In this document: positions 9,396 to 18,619 of the stretch, piece by piece | Numbering within the stretch: position 1 is the first letter of the stretch | Layout of the letters: each line of letters starts with the position of its first letter | From: Thalassomonas viridans | Lineage (GTDB): Bacteria; Pseudomonadota; Gammaproteobacteria; Enterobacterales; Alteromonadaceae | Assembly (NCBI RefSeq): GCF_000948985.2 | Contig: NZ_CP059733.1 | Coordinates: 186,001-250,000 of the forward strand | Direction of reading: 5' to 3' | Length of the DNA: 64,000 bases | Notes under the pieces: generated by a model | Database searches by the model: none | What the model was told of the DNA's origin: nothing | The model's input: only the letters and a program-made list of their open reading frames with translations | Program-made: the position numbers and the translations under genes

Positions 9396-10037
9396 ATGGA
9401 TTTAGTTACCGGATTATTATTGATCACCTCGATACATCTGCTGGCGGCGGCTGCTCCCGGGCCGGATTTTGTTCTGGTGTCCCAGCAAACCCTGCGTCAC
9501 GGTAAAAAAACCGGCCTGCTGATCAGTCTCGGCATCACCTTGGGACTGTCTATCCATATCATATATTCTGCTTTTGGCCTGGCGGCGGTGATTGCCAATT
9601 CTGCCATGGCCCTGTGGGCAATTAAGATTTTCGGCGGCGGTTATCTGTTATATCTGGGTTACCAGGGGCTGAGATCTAAAGCCTCAGTGCAAACTGAACC
9701 TGATGCAGAAGGCGGGTCAGAGCAAGGTGACCGTCCCGGAGCGGCGAAAAGCCTGGGTTTAGGGTTTTTATGCAATGCCCTTAACCCTAAAGCGCCGATT
9801 TATTTTGTTTCCCTGTTTACCTTAGTCTTATCCCCCGACATGCCTTTATACCAGATTGTGGTATACGGCGTCTGGATGATGGTGATCCAGCTGGCCTGGT
9901 TCTCCAGTGTGGTGCTGTTGCTTTCCCGTCCTGCGGTCAATGCCGGTTTTCAGCGTTTCGGCCACTGGATAGACAGGATTTTAGGCGGCGCTATGATAGC
10001 ACTCGGGATAAAGCTGCTGACTTCAAAAATTAGTTAA
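9396..10037 (+). CDS. LysE/RhtB-family amino acid exporter
   Basis: A 213-residue inner-membrane protein with about six hydrophobic segments. The N-terminal AAAAPGPDFVLVSQQTLRHG is the LysE/RhtB signature region, and LCNALNPKAPIYF is the conserved motif before helix 4. These proteins export amino acids or their derivatives by proton exchange; the exact substrate (threonine, homoserine, lysine or other) cannot be read from sequence. GGGAGG precedes the ATG at 9396. It stands alone between terminators at 9323 and 10060. A slightly polar loop (residues about 100-120) is typical of the family. Confidence 0.9.
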   Translation: MDLVTGLLLITSIHLLAAAAPGPDFVLVSQQTLRHGKKTGLLISLGITLGLSIHIIYSAFGLAAVIANSAMALWAIKIFGGGYLLYLGYQGLRSKASVQTEPDAEGGSEQGDRPGAAKSLGLGFLCNALNPKAPIYFVSLFTLVLSPDMPLYQIVVYGVWMMVIQLAWFSSVVLLLSRPAVNAGFQRFGHWIDRILGGAMIALGIKLLTSKIS

Positions 10038-10059
10038 CCTCTTTATCAAGCCTGTCCGG

Positions 10060-10095
10060 CTTTAAGCTGCCTTTATGGCGGCTTTTAAGTTTTTC
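10060..10095 (+). terminator. Terminator after the LysE-type gene
   Basis: AAGCTGCC pairs with GGCGGCTT (one G-T pair) around a 5-base loop, followed by a T-rich stretch. Confidence 0.7.
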
Positions 10096-10247
10096 TTGTC
10101 TAATTCCCGGTTATTCCTGAATATTCTGCTTTTTATCCCGGCAGGAATAGCCAAGAATAACCTTCAGCGGCCGGCGCTATACATTCTTTTTCAGGAAAGC
10201 TTTTTCAGGAAAAGTTTAACAGAAAACAATTGATATAAGGGATCACT

Positions 10248-10967
10248 ATGACACTCGGTGAACAATTCAAACAACTCAGGCAGGAGCTGGGATTAAGCCA
10301 GCCGGAGTTAGCGGAAATGGCTGGCATAGAACAGTCTTATTTATCTAAGCTGGAAAACGACAAGTCGGTACCTTCAAATGAAATTTTCAGAAGTCTGCTT
10401 AAGGCCTTTAACCTGGAACTGGCCCAGTTCCTGGCGCGTTTCGACCTGAACAGCAGCCGGGGGCAGTTAAGCCAGATCCCGGATATTGAAAACTGGCTGA
10501 ACCGGCAACAGCAACAACAGGGAGAGCGGCAACGGCGTTATCTGTACAGCTGCAGCGCCTTGATAGTGATAGCGGTTACCCTGTTTTATGCCGGTTTCAG
10601 TACTTTGCTGTTCAGCGAAGTGCGTTACCAGTACGAATCCCAGGGAGTAGTGAAACCGGGAGAGCCGAAAGATATTTTCCATAGCTGGCGCCGTTTGATT
10701 TTAGCGACCGGCGCCGAGGGGGATAAACAATGGCGGTCAAAAGAGGCGGAAATGGTGCAGCGCCGGGATGTCGACTATTACCTGACCCGGGAAAACTTTG
10801 GCGAGCAGCTGGTCATGACGGTGGACGGCGGCTTACGTTCCTATCAGTTAGACAAGCAGTGGCAGGAGCCGAGACTGATCAATGCCCTGCTGCAGATTCT
10901 AGGTGTTTTGCTGTTTTCAGCCGGTATTATGGGCTTTGTCCTGGAACGGAAACTGTTTAAAGGCTAA
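10248..10967 (+). CDS. XRE-family regulator with two membrane segments
   Basis: A 239-residue protein. Residues 5-60 form an XRE helix-turn-helix (LGLSQPELAEMAGIEQSYLSKLE). A Gln-rich linker follows, then a hydrophobic segment at about 101-123, a polar middle domain of about 90 residues with no recognised fold, and a second hydrophobic segment at about 213-233. The topology puts the DNA-binding domain in the cytoplasm and the middle domain probably in the periplasm, which suggests a one-component membrane sensor. Target genes are unknown; neighbours are a LysE-type exporter and convergent ubiK. An imperfect 210-base A+T-rich leader lies upstream. Confidence 0.85.
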   Translation: MTLGEQFKQLRQELGLSQPELAEMAGIEQSYLSKLENDKSVPSNEIFRSLLKAFNLELAQFLARFDLNSSRGQLSQIPDIENWLNRQQQQQGERQRRYLYSCSALIVIAVTLFYAGFSTLLFSEVRYQYESQGVVKPGEPKDIFHSWRRLILATGAEGDKQWRSKEAEMVQRRDVDYYLTRENFGEQLVMTVDGGLRSYQLDKQWQEPRLINALLQILGVLLFSAGIMGFVLERKLFKG

Positions 10968-10974
10968 GGAACAT

Positions 10975-11004
10975 TTCCGGCCGCAATGCTGGTTGCGGCC
11001 GGAA
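10975..11004. terminator. Hairpin between convergent genes
   Basis: A 12-bp perfect stem (TTCCGGCCGCAA and its complement) with a 6-base loop lies between the XRE gene and convergent ubiK. There is no clean T run on either side, so it may be a weak shared terminator or an RNA-protecting hairpin. Confidence 0.6.
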
Positions 11005-11026
11005 AAAGCAGGGTTAAAGCAAACGC

Positions 11027-11314
11027 TTATGCTTCACCGGCTTCTTTATCTTCAGGGCTGTTTTCTACCTGCTTTAAGCTGGCTTCCAGCTCGGCGATTT
11101 TATTTTCCAGCAGGCTTAGCTGAGCCCGGGTTTTGATCAATACCTGGGTTTGCACATCAAATTCTTCCCGGGTAACCACATCCAGCTGGGATAATTTCCG
11201 CTGCAGCACGGTTTTGGTTTTATCTTCGAGATCTGTGGCTATGGTTTTTATTCCCGGCGGAATGGAATCCGTGACCTGGCGGGCAATTTCTTCAATTTTT
11301 TTAGCGTTTAACAT
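11027..11314 (-). CDS. ubiK: Ubiquinone biosynthesis accessory factor UbiK
   Basis: A 95-residue protein matching E. coli UbiK/YqiC (96 residues). It has the N-terminal KKIEEIARQVTDSIPPGI and the conserved VTREEFDVQTQVLIKTRAQL, followed by a trimeric coiled-coil region (about 60-85) and an acidic tail. UbiK assists the soluble Ubi complex with UbiJ in aerobic ubiquinone synthesis and binds membranes. Its partner ubiJ lies in this window at 16924-17571. The gene stands alone, divergent from rep. Confidence 0.93.
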   Translation of the reverse strand: MLNAKKIEEIARQVTDSIPPGIKTIATDLEDKTKTVLQRKLSQLDVVTREEFDVQTQVLIKTRAQLSLLENKIAELEASLKQVENSPEDKEAGEA

Positions 11315-11587
11315 AGGGCTAAGCTGTTTTATCTGCTGTACTTGCGCCTATTGTAAACACTTTTACCACCCGAGTATAAAGTTATTGGTTAAATTTATCG
11401 GCCTAAGAGCAAAAATAGCCGTGTTTCCCGGGGCAAAAAAAGGGTAAAATCTGCGCTTTCATAAATGCCATGCCTGTTGGCCTGGCCGTTCTGCTTTGGC
11501 CGCTTTATTTTAGACATAAGCTGCGGCGGATAGTATTTCCCCTGAAAGCATAGATAACCTGTTAATTTTTTTAGAAACTGATCCAAT

Positions 11588-13615
11588 ATGAAACTTAACC
11601 CCGGACAAAACGAAGCGGTAAAATATGTTAGCGGCCCTTGCCTGGTACTGGCAGGCGCCGGTAGTGGCAAAACCGGGGTGATCTGCCAGAAAATTGCCTA
11701 CCTGATCCAAAAGTGCGACTACAAGGCAAGGAATATTGCCGCGGTAACCTTTACCAATAAGGCCGCCCGGGAAATGAAAGAGCGGGTCAGTAAAATGCTC
11801 GGCCGCGAGCTGACCCGGGGGCTGACGGTATCCACCTTCCACTCCCTGGGGCTGGATATAGTGCGCCGTGAAATCAAAACCTTAGGTTATAAGCCCGGCT
11901 TTACCCTGTTTGACGATCAGGACACCCTGGCGCTGCTGAAGGAGCTGACGGAAAAAGAGCTCGACGGTGATAAAGATCTGTTAAGCAAATTACAGGGCAT
12001 GATTTCCAACTGGAAAAACGACCTGTTACTGCCGGAAGGAGCCCTGAAACAGGCCGGAGATGCCGATGCCGCCCTGTATGCCGAGTTTTACGGTCGTTAC
12101 CAGAAGCATATGAAGGCCTATAATGCCCTGGACTTTGACGATCTTATCCTGATACCGACCTTGCTGCTGCGCAACTATCCTGAAGTGCGCCAGCGCTGGC
12201 AGAATAAAATCCGTTATATGCTGGTGGACGAATACCAGGATACCAATGCCAGCCAGTATGAATTTGTTAAATTGATCACCGGCGAACGCGGCCGGTTGAC
12301 CGTGGTTGGCGATGACGATCAGTCCATCTATTCCTGGCGTGGCGCGAAACCGGAAAACCTGGTGCTGCTGGGCAAGGATTTCCCGACCCTGAAACTGATC
12401 AAGCTGGAGCAAAACTACCGCTCCAGCGGCCGTATCCTGAAATGCGCCAATATACTGATCGCCAACAATCCCCATGTTTACGACAAGGCCCTGTTCAGTG
12501 AGCTGGATTACGGCCTGCAGCTCAGGGTAGTGCAAACCAAAAACGAAGAAAACGAAGTGGAACGTTTGGTGGGGGAGCTGATCGGCCACAGGTTCCAGAA
12601 CAAAAGCCAGTTCAAGGACTATGCGGTTTTGTACCGGGGCAACCATCAGTCGCGCCTGTTGGAAAAGGCGATGATGACCAACCGTATCCCCTATAAGATC
12701 AGCGGCGGCACCTCGTTTTTCTCCCGTAGCGAAATCAAGGATATCATGGCCTATTTAAGGGTACTGGTGAATCCCGATGACGATAATGCCTTTTTGCGTA
12801 TCGTTAACGTGCCGCGCCGGGAAATCGGTCCCAGTACCTTGGAAAAGCTGGGCAGTTACGCCAATATGCGCCAGATCAGCATGTTTGCCGCCAGTTTCGA
12901 ACTCGGGCTGGAACAGCATCTTACCGGCCGCGGGCTGGCCAGCGTGCAGCGCTTTACCCGTTGGGTGGTGGAAACCGCCGACAATGCCGAGCGCGGCGAT
13001 ACCGCTGCGGTGCTGCGCTCCATGATCCGGGAAATCAACTATGAAGACTGGCTGTACGATACCTCCCCCAGCGCCAAGGCGGCGGAAATGCGCATGAAAA
13101 ACGTGACCCAGTTATTCAGCTGGGTGACGGAAATGCTGGAAGGGGGCGAACTGGACGAGCCCATGACTTTGCCGCAAATCGTAACCCGTTTAACCCTGCG
13201 GGACATGATGGAGCGCAACGAAGAAGAAGATACGGCGGATCAGGTGCAGCTGATGACCTTGCATGCCTCCAAGGGGTTGGAGTTTCCCTATGTATTTTTA
13301 ATCGGCATGGAAGAGGGCCTGCTGCCCCACCAAACCAGTGTCGATGAAGGCAATGTAGAGGAGGAACGCCGCCTGGCCTATGTGGGCATTACCCGGGCGC
13401 AGCGGGAGCTGATCTTTACCTATGCCAGGGAGCGCCGCCAGTTCGGGGAAGTGGCCCGTACCGAGCCTAGCCGCTTTTTATATGAGCTGCCACAGGATGA
13501 TCTTAACTGGGAAACCGGCAGGGCCCAACCCACGGCCCAGGAAAAACAGGAGAAAGGCAAAGCGGGTGTTGCCAATTTACGGGCTATGCTTAAAGCGAAA
13601 GGCGGTAAAAGCTAA
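11588..13615 (+). CDS. rep: ATP-dependent DNA helicase Rep
   Basis: A 675-residue superfamily 1A helicase, near the 673 residues of E. coli Rep. It begins [20 protein letters not shown], with Walker A AGAGSGKT at 22-29, then [14 protein letters not shown] (Ia), LVDEYQDTN (II), [13 protein letters not shown] (III), and [17 protein letters not shown] plus [16 protein letters not shown] (V and VI). Rep moves 3' to 5' and helps replication forks pass bound proteins. The conserved N-terminus supports the ATG at 11588. It is followed closely by rimJ, 29 bases away. Confidence 0.96.
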   Translation: MKLNPGQNEAVKYVSGPCLVLAGAGSGKTGVICQKIAYLIQKCDYKARNIAAVTFTNKAAREMKERVSKMLGRELTRGLTVSTFHSLGLDIVRREIKTLGYKPGFTLFDDQDTLALLKELTEKELDGDKDLLSKLQGMISNWKNDLLLPEGALKQAGDADAALYAEFYGRYQKHMKAYNALDFDDLILIPTLLLRNYPEVRQRWQNKIRYMLVDEYQDTNASQYEFVKLITGERGRLTVVGDDDQSIYSWRGAKPENLVLLGKDFPTLKLIKLEQNYRSSGRILKCANILIANNPHVYDKALFSELDYGLQLRVVQTKNEENEVERLVGELIGHRFQNKSQFKDYAVLYRGNHQSRLLEKAMMTNRIPYKISGGTSFFSRSEIKDIMAYLRVLVNPDDDNAFLRIVNVPRREIGPSTLEKLGSYANMRQISMFAASFELGLEQHLTGRGLASVQRFTRWVVETADNAERGDTAAVLRSMIREINYEDWLYDTSPSAKAAEMRMKNVTQLFSWVTEMLEGGELDEPMTLPQIVTRLTLRDMMERNEEEDTADQVQLMTLHASKGLEFPYVFLIGMEEGLLPHQTSVDEGNVEEERRLAYVGITRAQRELIFTYARERRQFGEVARTEPSRFLYELPQDDLNWETGRAQPTAQEKQEKGKAGVANLRAMLKAKGGKS

Positions 13616-13644
13616 GCCGCACATTATGCCCGGAGGAGTTGAGC

Positions 13645-14211
13645 GTGCAGGTATTACCCCGCCTGAATACAGAGCGTTTGTTGATCACTTTGCTGCAGCC
13701 GGCAGATTATCCCCTGTTGCAGGATTATTATCGGCAGAACGAACAGCACCTGTCGCCCTGGGAGCCGCTGCGGGAGTCGGATTATAACCAGGGAGCCGAG
13801 GTACAAAAAAGGCTGACCCGGGCGCTAACCGGTTATAGCCAGGGCAAAGAACTGCACTTTGCCGCCTACCGGCCGGGAGAGAAGGAAATTGTCGCCCTAG
13901 CCACCTACAGTAATTTGATCCACGGGCCGTTCCAGGCCTGCTATTTGGGCTACTCCATCGCGGAAAAATATCAGGGCCAGGGGCTGATGGCGGAAATGCT
14001 GATTGCCACCAATGCCTTTGTTTTTGAACAGCTGGGCATGCACAGGATCATGGCTAACTATATGCCGGAAAATATCCGCAGTGAGCGTTTACTTAATCGC
14101 CTGGGCTTTGAAAAGGAAGGTCTGGCAAAATCCTACCTGAAAATCGCCGGTAAGTGGCGGGATCATGTGCTGACGGCGAAAATCAACCCGGCGCACCTGG
14201 AATCGGCATAA
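13645..14211 (+). CDS. rimJ: RimJ-like GNAT N-acetyltransferase
   Basis: A 188-residue GNAT protein close to E. coli RimJ, which acetylates the N-terminal alanine of ribosomal protein S5. Matching stretches include SPWEPLRESD, ACYLGYSIAEKYQGQGLM (acetyl-CoA loop with QGQG), HRIMANYMPENIRSE and LGFEKEGLAKSYLKI. A TTG at 13639 is also in frame, but it abuts the GGAGG at 13632-13636; GTG at 13645 has 8 bases of spacing and is preferred. It probably shares a transcript with rep. Assignment to RimJ rather than RimL rests on the MANYMP and WRDHVLTA segments. Confidence 0.88.
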   Translation: MQVLPRLNTERLLITLLQPADYPLLQDYYRQNEQHLSPWEPLRESDYNQGAEVQKRLTRALTGYSQGKELHFAAYRPGEKEIVALATYSNLIHGPFQACYLGYSIAEKYQGQGLMAEMLIATNAFVFEQLGMHRIMANYMPENIRSERLLNRLGFEKEGLAKSYLKIAGKWRDHVLTAKINPAHLESA

Positions 14212-14647
14212 CAGGACACCTGAGAGCCAGATGCCAGGCTGTTAAGCCTATATTTGAGCTAGGGCCGCTTCTTATGGCTTTAAGCCATTATTTCAAACGG
14301 CCTGGGGATTTTTCCTGTTATCAAATGTACTTGAACAGCTGTCCTTTTCACTCGGTATATAAACCCTGTCGATAAATATAAAACACAAAACTTATCAACC
14401 ACTTATTCAGTATGAAATATTTCGTAAAATGAAGGCATCCTGCTGTTGATATATCCAGATATGTATACTATACCTTAAGAGTCCCCCACTTCATCTAAGG
14501 AGGCACTTCAAACACAGTTCATTCACCGGTCACTTACCGGCCGATAACTTGGTAAACAATCAAGTAAAAAATGTAAACAAGGCGCTATCCTCAGGTGCGG
14601 GAACACCCGAAGATAGCTAACCAAAACAGATAAGTGAGATATCTATT
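14212..14647 (+). promoter_or_regulatory. Long 5' region of the Cys-rich peptide gene: promoter and hairpin
   Basis: A 436-base stretch without a gene. TTGATA at 14446 and TATACC at 14469 with 17-base spacing make a plausible promoter, giving a leader of about 165 nt. The leader holds a strong interrupted hairpin at 14584-14617: GCTATC/GATAGC, TC/GA and GGTG/CACC around a CGGGAA loop. A good ribosome-binding-like AAGGAGG near 14496 has no start codon at usable distance. The arrangement suggests regulation at RNA level; no known riboswitch was recognised. Confidence 0.5.
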
Positions 14648-14869
14648 ATGGCTAAAACTAATGATATGCCAGAGTTTCACTCGGTTAAAGTTTTTGTAAC
14701 AGAAAACACACGACCCCGCCGCCGGCACGGCTTTGCTAATACCTGTACTGCCGGTATCACTTCACCCCACGGCTTTATTGGCTGCTCTAGCGCCAGTAGC
14801 TTTATCGGTAGCTGTTTTATCGATAAAAATGTGTCGTTAACCTTTGTAGGAGGACAAGCTCATGTCTGA
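14648..14869 (+). CDS. Small Cys/Ser/Thr-rich peptide, unknown; possible modified-peptide precursor
   Basis: A 73-residue peptide that I do not recognise. Residues 1-30 are polar, with an Arg cluster TRPRRRHG at 21-28. Residues 31-60 are rich in Ser, Thr, Gly and Phe with three cysteines at 33, 46 and 56 (NTCTAG, FIGCSSASSF, IGSCFI). A hydrophobic end with a GG pair follows. GTGAG lies 9 bases before the ATG. The stop overlaps the start of the next gene (TGA inside ATGTCTGA), which argues that the frame is translated. The leader-like and core-like halves resemble RiPP precursors such as lanthipeptides, but no modification enzyme is nearby, so that reading is speculative. Confidence 0.5.
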   Translation: MAKTNDMPEFHSVKVFVTENTRPRRRHGFANTCTAGITSPHGFIGCSSASSFIGSCFIDKNVSLTFVGGQAHV

Positions 14870-15176
14870 ATCTACCTCAGCCCCGCAAAATGAAGCCGCC
14901 AGAAGGAAAGCCCAGCTGTCGGCGCTTGTCGACCTGACCGACGACTTTTCCAAGTTCCACCAGGAATGTGCCTTTCTCTGCGACGCTTTTGCGGCTGTCG
15001 CCCAGGAGCCGGAGTGCATCAGCGAGGAAACCAGCGAAGGTATACGTCATATGAGCTACTGGCTTAAATACCAGGCAAAGGAGTATTACCAGAGAATCGA
15101 TGATCTCTACCAGGAAGCCTACAGCTATAACAAACAAGTCGAGGTAGATGAAAGTAGGGAGGATGAACAGCACTAG
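14862..15176 (+). CDS. Conserved-looking helical protein of unknown function
   Basis: A 104-residue acidic protein with no signal peptide or membrane segment and no family that I recognise. It looks mostly alpha-helical, with a central Cys-containing stretch (FHQECAFLCDAFAAVAQEPEC) and an aromatic, Tyr-rich helix (WLKYQAKEYYQRIDDLYQEAY). Its ATG lies inside the end of the upstream peptide gene with an excellent AGGAGG 8 bases before it, so the two are coupled. Possible roles are an immunity protein, chaperone or antitoxin-like partner for the peptide; this rests only on size and coupling. Confidence 0.7.
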   Translation: MSESTSAPQNEAARRKAQLSALVDLTDDFSKFHQECAFLCDAFAAVAQEPECISEETSEGIRHMSYWLKYQAKEYYQRIDDLYQEAYSYNKQVEVDESREDEQH

Positions 15177-15181
15177 TACAT

Positions 15182-15214
15182 TAATGCCAGCCAGTGCTTA
15201 ACTGGCTGGCATTA
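15182..15214. terminator. Perfect hairpin between convergent genes
   Basis: A 14-bp perfect stem (TAATGCCAGCCAGT and its complement) around GCTTA lies between the 104-residue gene and convergent ubiB. There is no T run, but position and strength suit a bidirectional terminator. Confidence 0.7.
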
Positions 15215-15245
15215 GCTGGAAAGTCGAAAAGCCGGTATCAGGCGG

Positions 15246-16907
15246 TTAATCGTTTGCCGGCTTTTTCTTTAGGGACAGCAGTGCCATCACAGTACCGGCA
15301 GCCCCCAGTATCAATGCCGGGAAAGTCTTATGCTCGATAAAAAGCAAAGTGGCACTGATAATCAGGGCGCCGGAAAATACCGCGTACAGCAGCCTCTGGC
15401 TGTTATGTTCCTGCTGGCGGTTAAGTTCGCTGATAAGCTGCGCCTGCTGGATCTGGTTGTCCTTACCGGCTTTCAGGTAGTCGTAGACAAGATCCGGCAT
15501 TTCTGGCAGCTTCTCATTCCAGAACGGCAGGTTTTCCCTGACCTTAGTGAAGATGGCTTTTGGTCCCATCTGCTGCTTGACCCAGGTTTCCAGGAAAGGT
15601 TTGGCGGTTTGCCATAAATCCAGCTGGGGATAGAGCTGGCGTCCCAGGCCTTCGATATAAAGCAAGGTTTTTTGCAGCAGCACCAGTTGGGGCTGGACTT
15701 CCATATTAAAGCGCCGGGCGGTATTAAACAGGTTCACCAGCACCTGGCCAAAGGAGATCTCCGCCAGGGGTTTGTTGAAAATAGGTTCACAGACGGTGCG
15801 GATGGCAAATTCGAATTCGTCGACGCTGGTTTCGTAAGGCACCCAGCCGGAGTCCACGTGTAACTGGGCCACTTTGCGGTAGTCGCGGTTAAAGAAGGCG
15901 ACGAAGTTTTCCGCCAGGTAGCGCTTGTCTTCCCGGTTCAGGGTACCAACTATGCCGCAGTCGATGGCGATCCAGGTGGGATCTTCCGGGTCGCTGGCAT
16001 CGACAAAAACATTGCCCGGGTGCATATCGGCATGGAAGAAGCTGTCGCGGAATACCTGGGTGAAAAATACTTCCACGCCACGCTCCGCCAGTAATTTCAT
16101 GTTAACCCGGTTCTGGTGCAGGGTGTCGATTTCACCTACGCCTATGCCGTAGATGCGCTCCATCACCAGCACGTTTTTATGGCAGTACTCGCTGTAGATA
16201 TTAGGGACGTACAGGATTTTATCGCTGGATCTGCCCTGTTCGAAGTTACGTTTCAGCTGGATGGCGTTGGCGGCTTCGCGCATTAAATCCAGTTCATCCA
16301 AGATGGTTTTGCGGTATTCCGCCACCACTTCTTTCGGACGCAGGCGTTTGCCGTCCGGCAGCCAGCGGGCAACGATAGCGGCAAACATCATCATCACCTT
16401 GATATCCGCCAGTATGGTTTTGTCGATACCCGGGCGTAATACCTTAAGCACTACATCCCGGCCCTGGCCGCCTTTGCCTTCGGGATAAAAGCTGGCGGTA
16501 TGTACCTGGGCAATGGAGGCGGATGCCAGCGGCACAGCGCTGAAGTCGCCGAAATGGCGGTTAAAGGCTTCTTCCCCCATGGCGGCGATGATGATTTTCT
16601 TGGCCTGTTCGCCGTTAAACGGCAATACCTGATCCTGTAATGCCGCCAGCTCGTCGGCAAAATCCGGCGGCAGGAGATCGCGCCGGGTGGACAACATCTG
16701 GCCGAATTTGATAAACACCGGCCCCAGGGATTCAATCGCCAGGCGGAACCTTAATGCCAGCGGCTTGTCTTTATGTTTGTTTCTCAACCAGAACAGGGAA
16801 TGGCGGAACAGGCGCACATACCAGGGCAGGGCCTGCTTAGGTAACAGCTCGTCTAAGCCGTATTGTAAAAAGGTTTTCAGTATCTGGTAAAGACGATGGC
16901 TGTTCAC
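15246..16907 (-). CDS. ubiB: Ubiquinone biosynthesis regulatory kinase-like protein UbiB
   Basis: A 553-residue member of the UbiB/ADCK atypical kinase family, which supports ubiquinone synthesis by ATPase activity at the inner membrane. It shows [20 protein letters not shown] (the KxGQ region), the Ala-rich loop [22 protein letters not shown] (catalytic loop) and AIDCGIVG (metal-binding DxG). Two C-terminal membrane helices lie at about 505-545. An upstream in-frame ATG at 16970 would overlap ubiJ; the GTG at 16907 gives the family N-terminus ([20 protein letters not shown]) and leaves 16 bases after the ubiJ stop, so it is preferred. Third gene of ubiE-ubiJ-ubiB. Confidence 0.95.
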   Translation of the reverse strand: MNSHRLYQILKTFLQYGLDELLPKQALPWYVRLFRHSLFWLRNKHKDKPLALRFRLAIESLGPVFIKFGQMLSTRRDLLPPDFADELAALQDQVLPFNGEQAKKIIIAAMGEEAFNRHFGDFSAVPLASASIAQVHTASFYPEGKGGQGRDVVLKVLRPGIDKTILADIKVMMMFAAIVARWLPDGKRLRPKEVVAEYRKTILDELDLMREAANAIQLKRNFEQGRSSDKILYVPNIYSEYCHKNVLVMERIYGIGVGEIDTLHQNRVNMKLLAERGVEVFFTQVFRDSFFHADMHPGNVFVDASDPEDPTWIAIDCGIVGTLNREDKRYLAENFVAFFNRDYRKVAQLHVDSGWVPYETSVDEFEFAIRTVCEPIFNKPLAEISFGQVLVNLFNTARRFNMEVQPQLVLLQKTLLYIEGLGRQLYPQLDLWQTAKPFLETWVKQQMGPKAIFTKVRENLPFWNEKLPEMPDLVYDYLKAGKDNQIQQAQLISELNRQQEHNSQRLLYAVFSGALIISATLLFIEHKTFPALILGAAGTVMALLSLKKKPAND

Positions 16908-16923
16908 ATGTACCCTTGTAATA

Positions 16924-17571
16924 TCAGTTATTTGTGCCTGTGTCGGCAGGTTTGCTTTGCAGCTGTTCACTCATGGCCTGCACCCGTGTTGCCAGGGCGG
17001 TTGCTCTTTCGGCCAGGGTGCTGACTTCTTCGTTAAAAGCGGCAAGCTGGCTGCTGGTGACCGCCAGGCGCTGCTCATGCACCAGGTATTCCCCGGCATC
17101 CGACTGGATTTGCTGGGCGGCAAAAGCCAGCTTTTCCTTAATGGCCTGGCCGGTTTGTACCAGCTTATGGGTGGCGATATCGCCGATATAGCGGGCCAGC
17201 TCGCTTTGCCAGTCGATTTCCAGGTTCTCCGCCAGCGCGGCAAAGCCCTGGGCGACTTTCAGATCTCCCTGGATATCCAGCAAGTCTTCTTTAATAACCC
17301 GGGTTAATGCCTGTTCTTTTTTCAGCTGTAGTAAGGTTTTAATGCCGGTATTGATTTCGCAGTCTGCCCGCCCGGTAATGCCGGTGACCATGATTTGCCC
17401 GTCTGCGACGGTAAAGCTCAGCGGAAAACTCAGCTCGCTTAAGGTCAGCGTCAAGGTTTTCCCGGCTAATCTGTCCAGTTGGTTGTTGCCATGGATGTTA
17501 AGCGCCAGTGCCTTATTGAGCACAAATTCGAGTGTGGCGGCTAAGGTTTGGGCCGGCATCAAATGATTCAT
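16924..17571 (-). CDS. ubiJ: Ubiquinone biosynthesis accessory factor UbiJ (SCP2 domain)
   Basis: A 215-residue protein with an N-terminal SCP2-like lipid-binding domain (about 1-115: [19 protein letters not shown] and [13 protein letters not shown]) and a C-terminal helical region with coiled-coil character that carries [18 protein letters not shown]. UbiJ binds isoprenoid quinone intermediates and, with UbiK, helps the Ubi hydroxylase/methylase complex. It starts 4 bases after the ubiE stop and precedes ubiB, the conserved gammaproteobacterial order. Confidence 0.94.
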   Translation of the reverse strand: MNHLMPAQTLAATLEFVLNKALALNIHGNNQLDRLAGKTLTLTLSELSFPLSFTVADGQIMVTGITGRADCEINTGIKTLLQLKKEQALTRVIKEDLLDIQGDLKVAQGFAALAENLEIDWQSELARYIGDIATHKLVQTGQAIKEKLAFAAQQIQSDAGEYLVHEQRLAVTSSQLAAFNEEVSTLAERATALATRVQAMSEQLQSKPADTGTNN

Positions 17572-17575
17572 AAGA

Positions 17576-18355
17576 TCAGAACTTATAACCTTTGTGCAGG
17601 GCGACTATGCCGCCGGTGAGGTTTTTATAGCTGGTTTGCTCAAAACCTGCGTTTTCCATCATGCCCTTGAGGGTGTCCTGATCCGGGTGCATACGGATAG
17701 ACTCTGCCAGGTATTGGTAGCTGTCGCCGTCTTTGGCTACCAGCTCGCCCATTTTCGGCAGGATATTAAAGGAATAGAAATCATAGGCCTTGTTAAGCAG
17801 TTCGTGCTCCGGTTTGGAAAACTCCAGCACCAGCAAGCGGCCGCCGGGTTTTAGCACCGAGTAGATGGAACGCAGCGCCTTATCTTTGTCGGTGACATTG
17901 CGCAGGCCGAAAGCGATAGTGACGACATCGAAGGTATTTTCTTCAAACGGCAGCGCTTCGGCATTGGCCTGAACGTATTCGATGTTTTGCACCAGGCCGC
18001 GGTCACGTAATTTATCCCGGCCGACATTAAGCATGGAGCTGTTGATATCGGCTAAGATAACTTTACCTTCTTTGCCCACCAGCTGGGAAAACTTAGCGGT
18101 TAAATCCCCGGTACCGCCGGCCAGATCCAGCACTTTATTGCCGGGACGCACGCCGCTGGCGTCTATGGTAAAACGTTTCCATAAGCGATGAATGCCAAAA
18201 GACATAAGATCATTCATCACATCGTATTGTTTGGCTACCGAATGGAAAACCCCGGCCACCATAGAAGCCTTGTCGTTTTTCTCGACGGTTTTATAGCCAA
18301 AATGCGTAGTGCTGTCTTGATTGTGCTGTTGATGATCTGAGTTTGATGATGACAT
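17576..18355 (-). CDS. ubiE: Ubiquinone/menaquinone C-methyltransferase UbiE
   Basis: A 259-residue SAM-dependent methyltransferase that C-methylates the quinone ring in ubiquinone and menaquinone synthesis. It matches E. coli UbiE (251 residues) nearly throughout: [43 protein letters not shown] motif [27 protein letters not shown] and [15 protein letters not shown]. An upstream in-frame ATG at 18415 adds 20 residues without family similarity; ATG at 18355 is preferred. First gene of ubiE-ubiJ-ubiB; its promoter lies next to the repeat arrays at 18461-18892. Confidence 0.96.
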   Translation of the reverse strand: MSSSNSDHQQHNQDSTTHFGYKTVEKNDKASMVAGVFHSVAKQYDVMNDLMSFGIHRLWKRFTIDASGVRPGNKVLDLAGGTGDLTAKFSQLVGKEGKVILADINSSMLNVGRDKLRDRGLVQNIEYVQANAEALPFEENTFDVVTIAFGLRNVTDKDKALRSIYSVLKPGGRLLVLEFSKPEHELLNKAYDFYSFNILPKMGELVAKDGDSYQYLAESIRMHPDQDTLKGMMENAGFEQTSYKNLTGGIVALHKGYKF

Positions 18356-18460
18356 TGGCAATTCACTTATCACTAAAATTGCCGATAGTTTACTGCATGC
18401 CCGGGCAATCAACAATTAGCTTAGCGGGAATTATGAAATTTACTGAGATAAATCAAGTGA

Positions 18461-18605
18461 TGCCTACAGGATGTAGGTACTTAGTTTACGTCTGGAACGG
18501 GTAAACTGTGCCTACAGGATGTAGGTACTTAGTTTATGTCTGGAACGGGTAAACTGTGCCTACAGAGATGTAGGTGCTTAGTTTATGTCTGGAACGGGTA
18601 AACCG
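18461..18605. repeat. Tandem array A: three 48-bp units with two hairpins each
   Basis: Units start at 18461, 18509 and 18557 and differ at a few bases. Each unit holds CCTACA-TGTAGG (3- or 4-base loop) and a second inverted repeat, AGTTTA(C/T) with GTAAACT in units 1-2, around a 10-base loop. The array lies between the ubiE promoter side and array B. There are no variable spacers, so it is not CRISPR; it resembles REP/BIME-type intergenic palindromic repeats. Confidence 0.9.
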
Positions 18606-18619
18606 TGACGTGCTTTATA

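Noticed and set aside
14490..14520. AAGGAGG as a ribosome binding site for an extra small gene
   Set aside because: No ATG, GTG or TTG start with an open frame lies at suitable distance.
14648..14869. Firm call as a lanthipeptide
   Set aside because: Composition fits, but no LanB, LanC, LanM or dedicated protease gene is near; kept as unknown.
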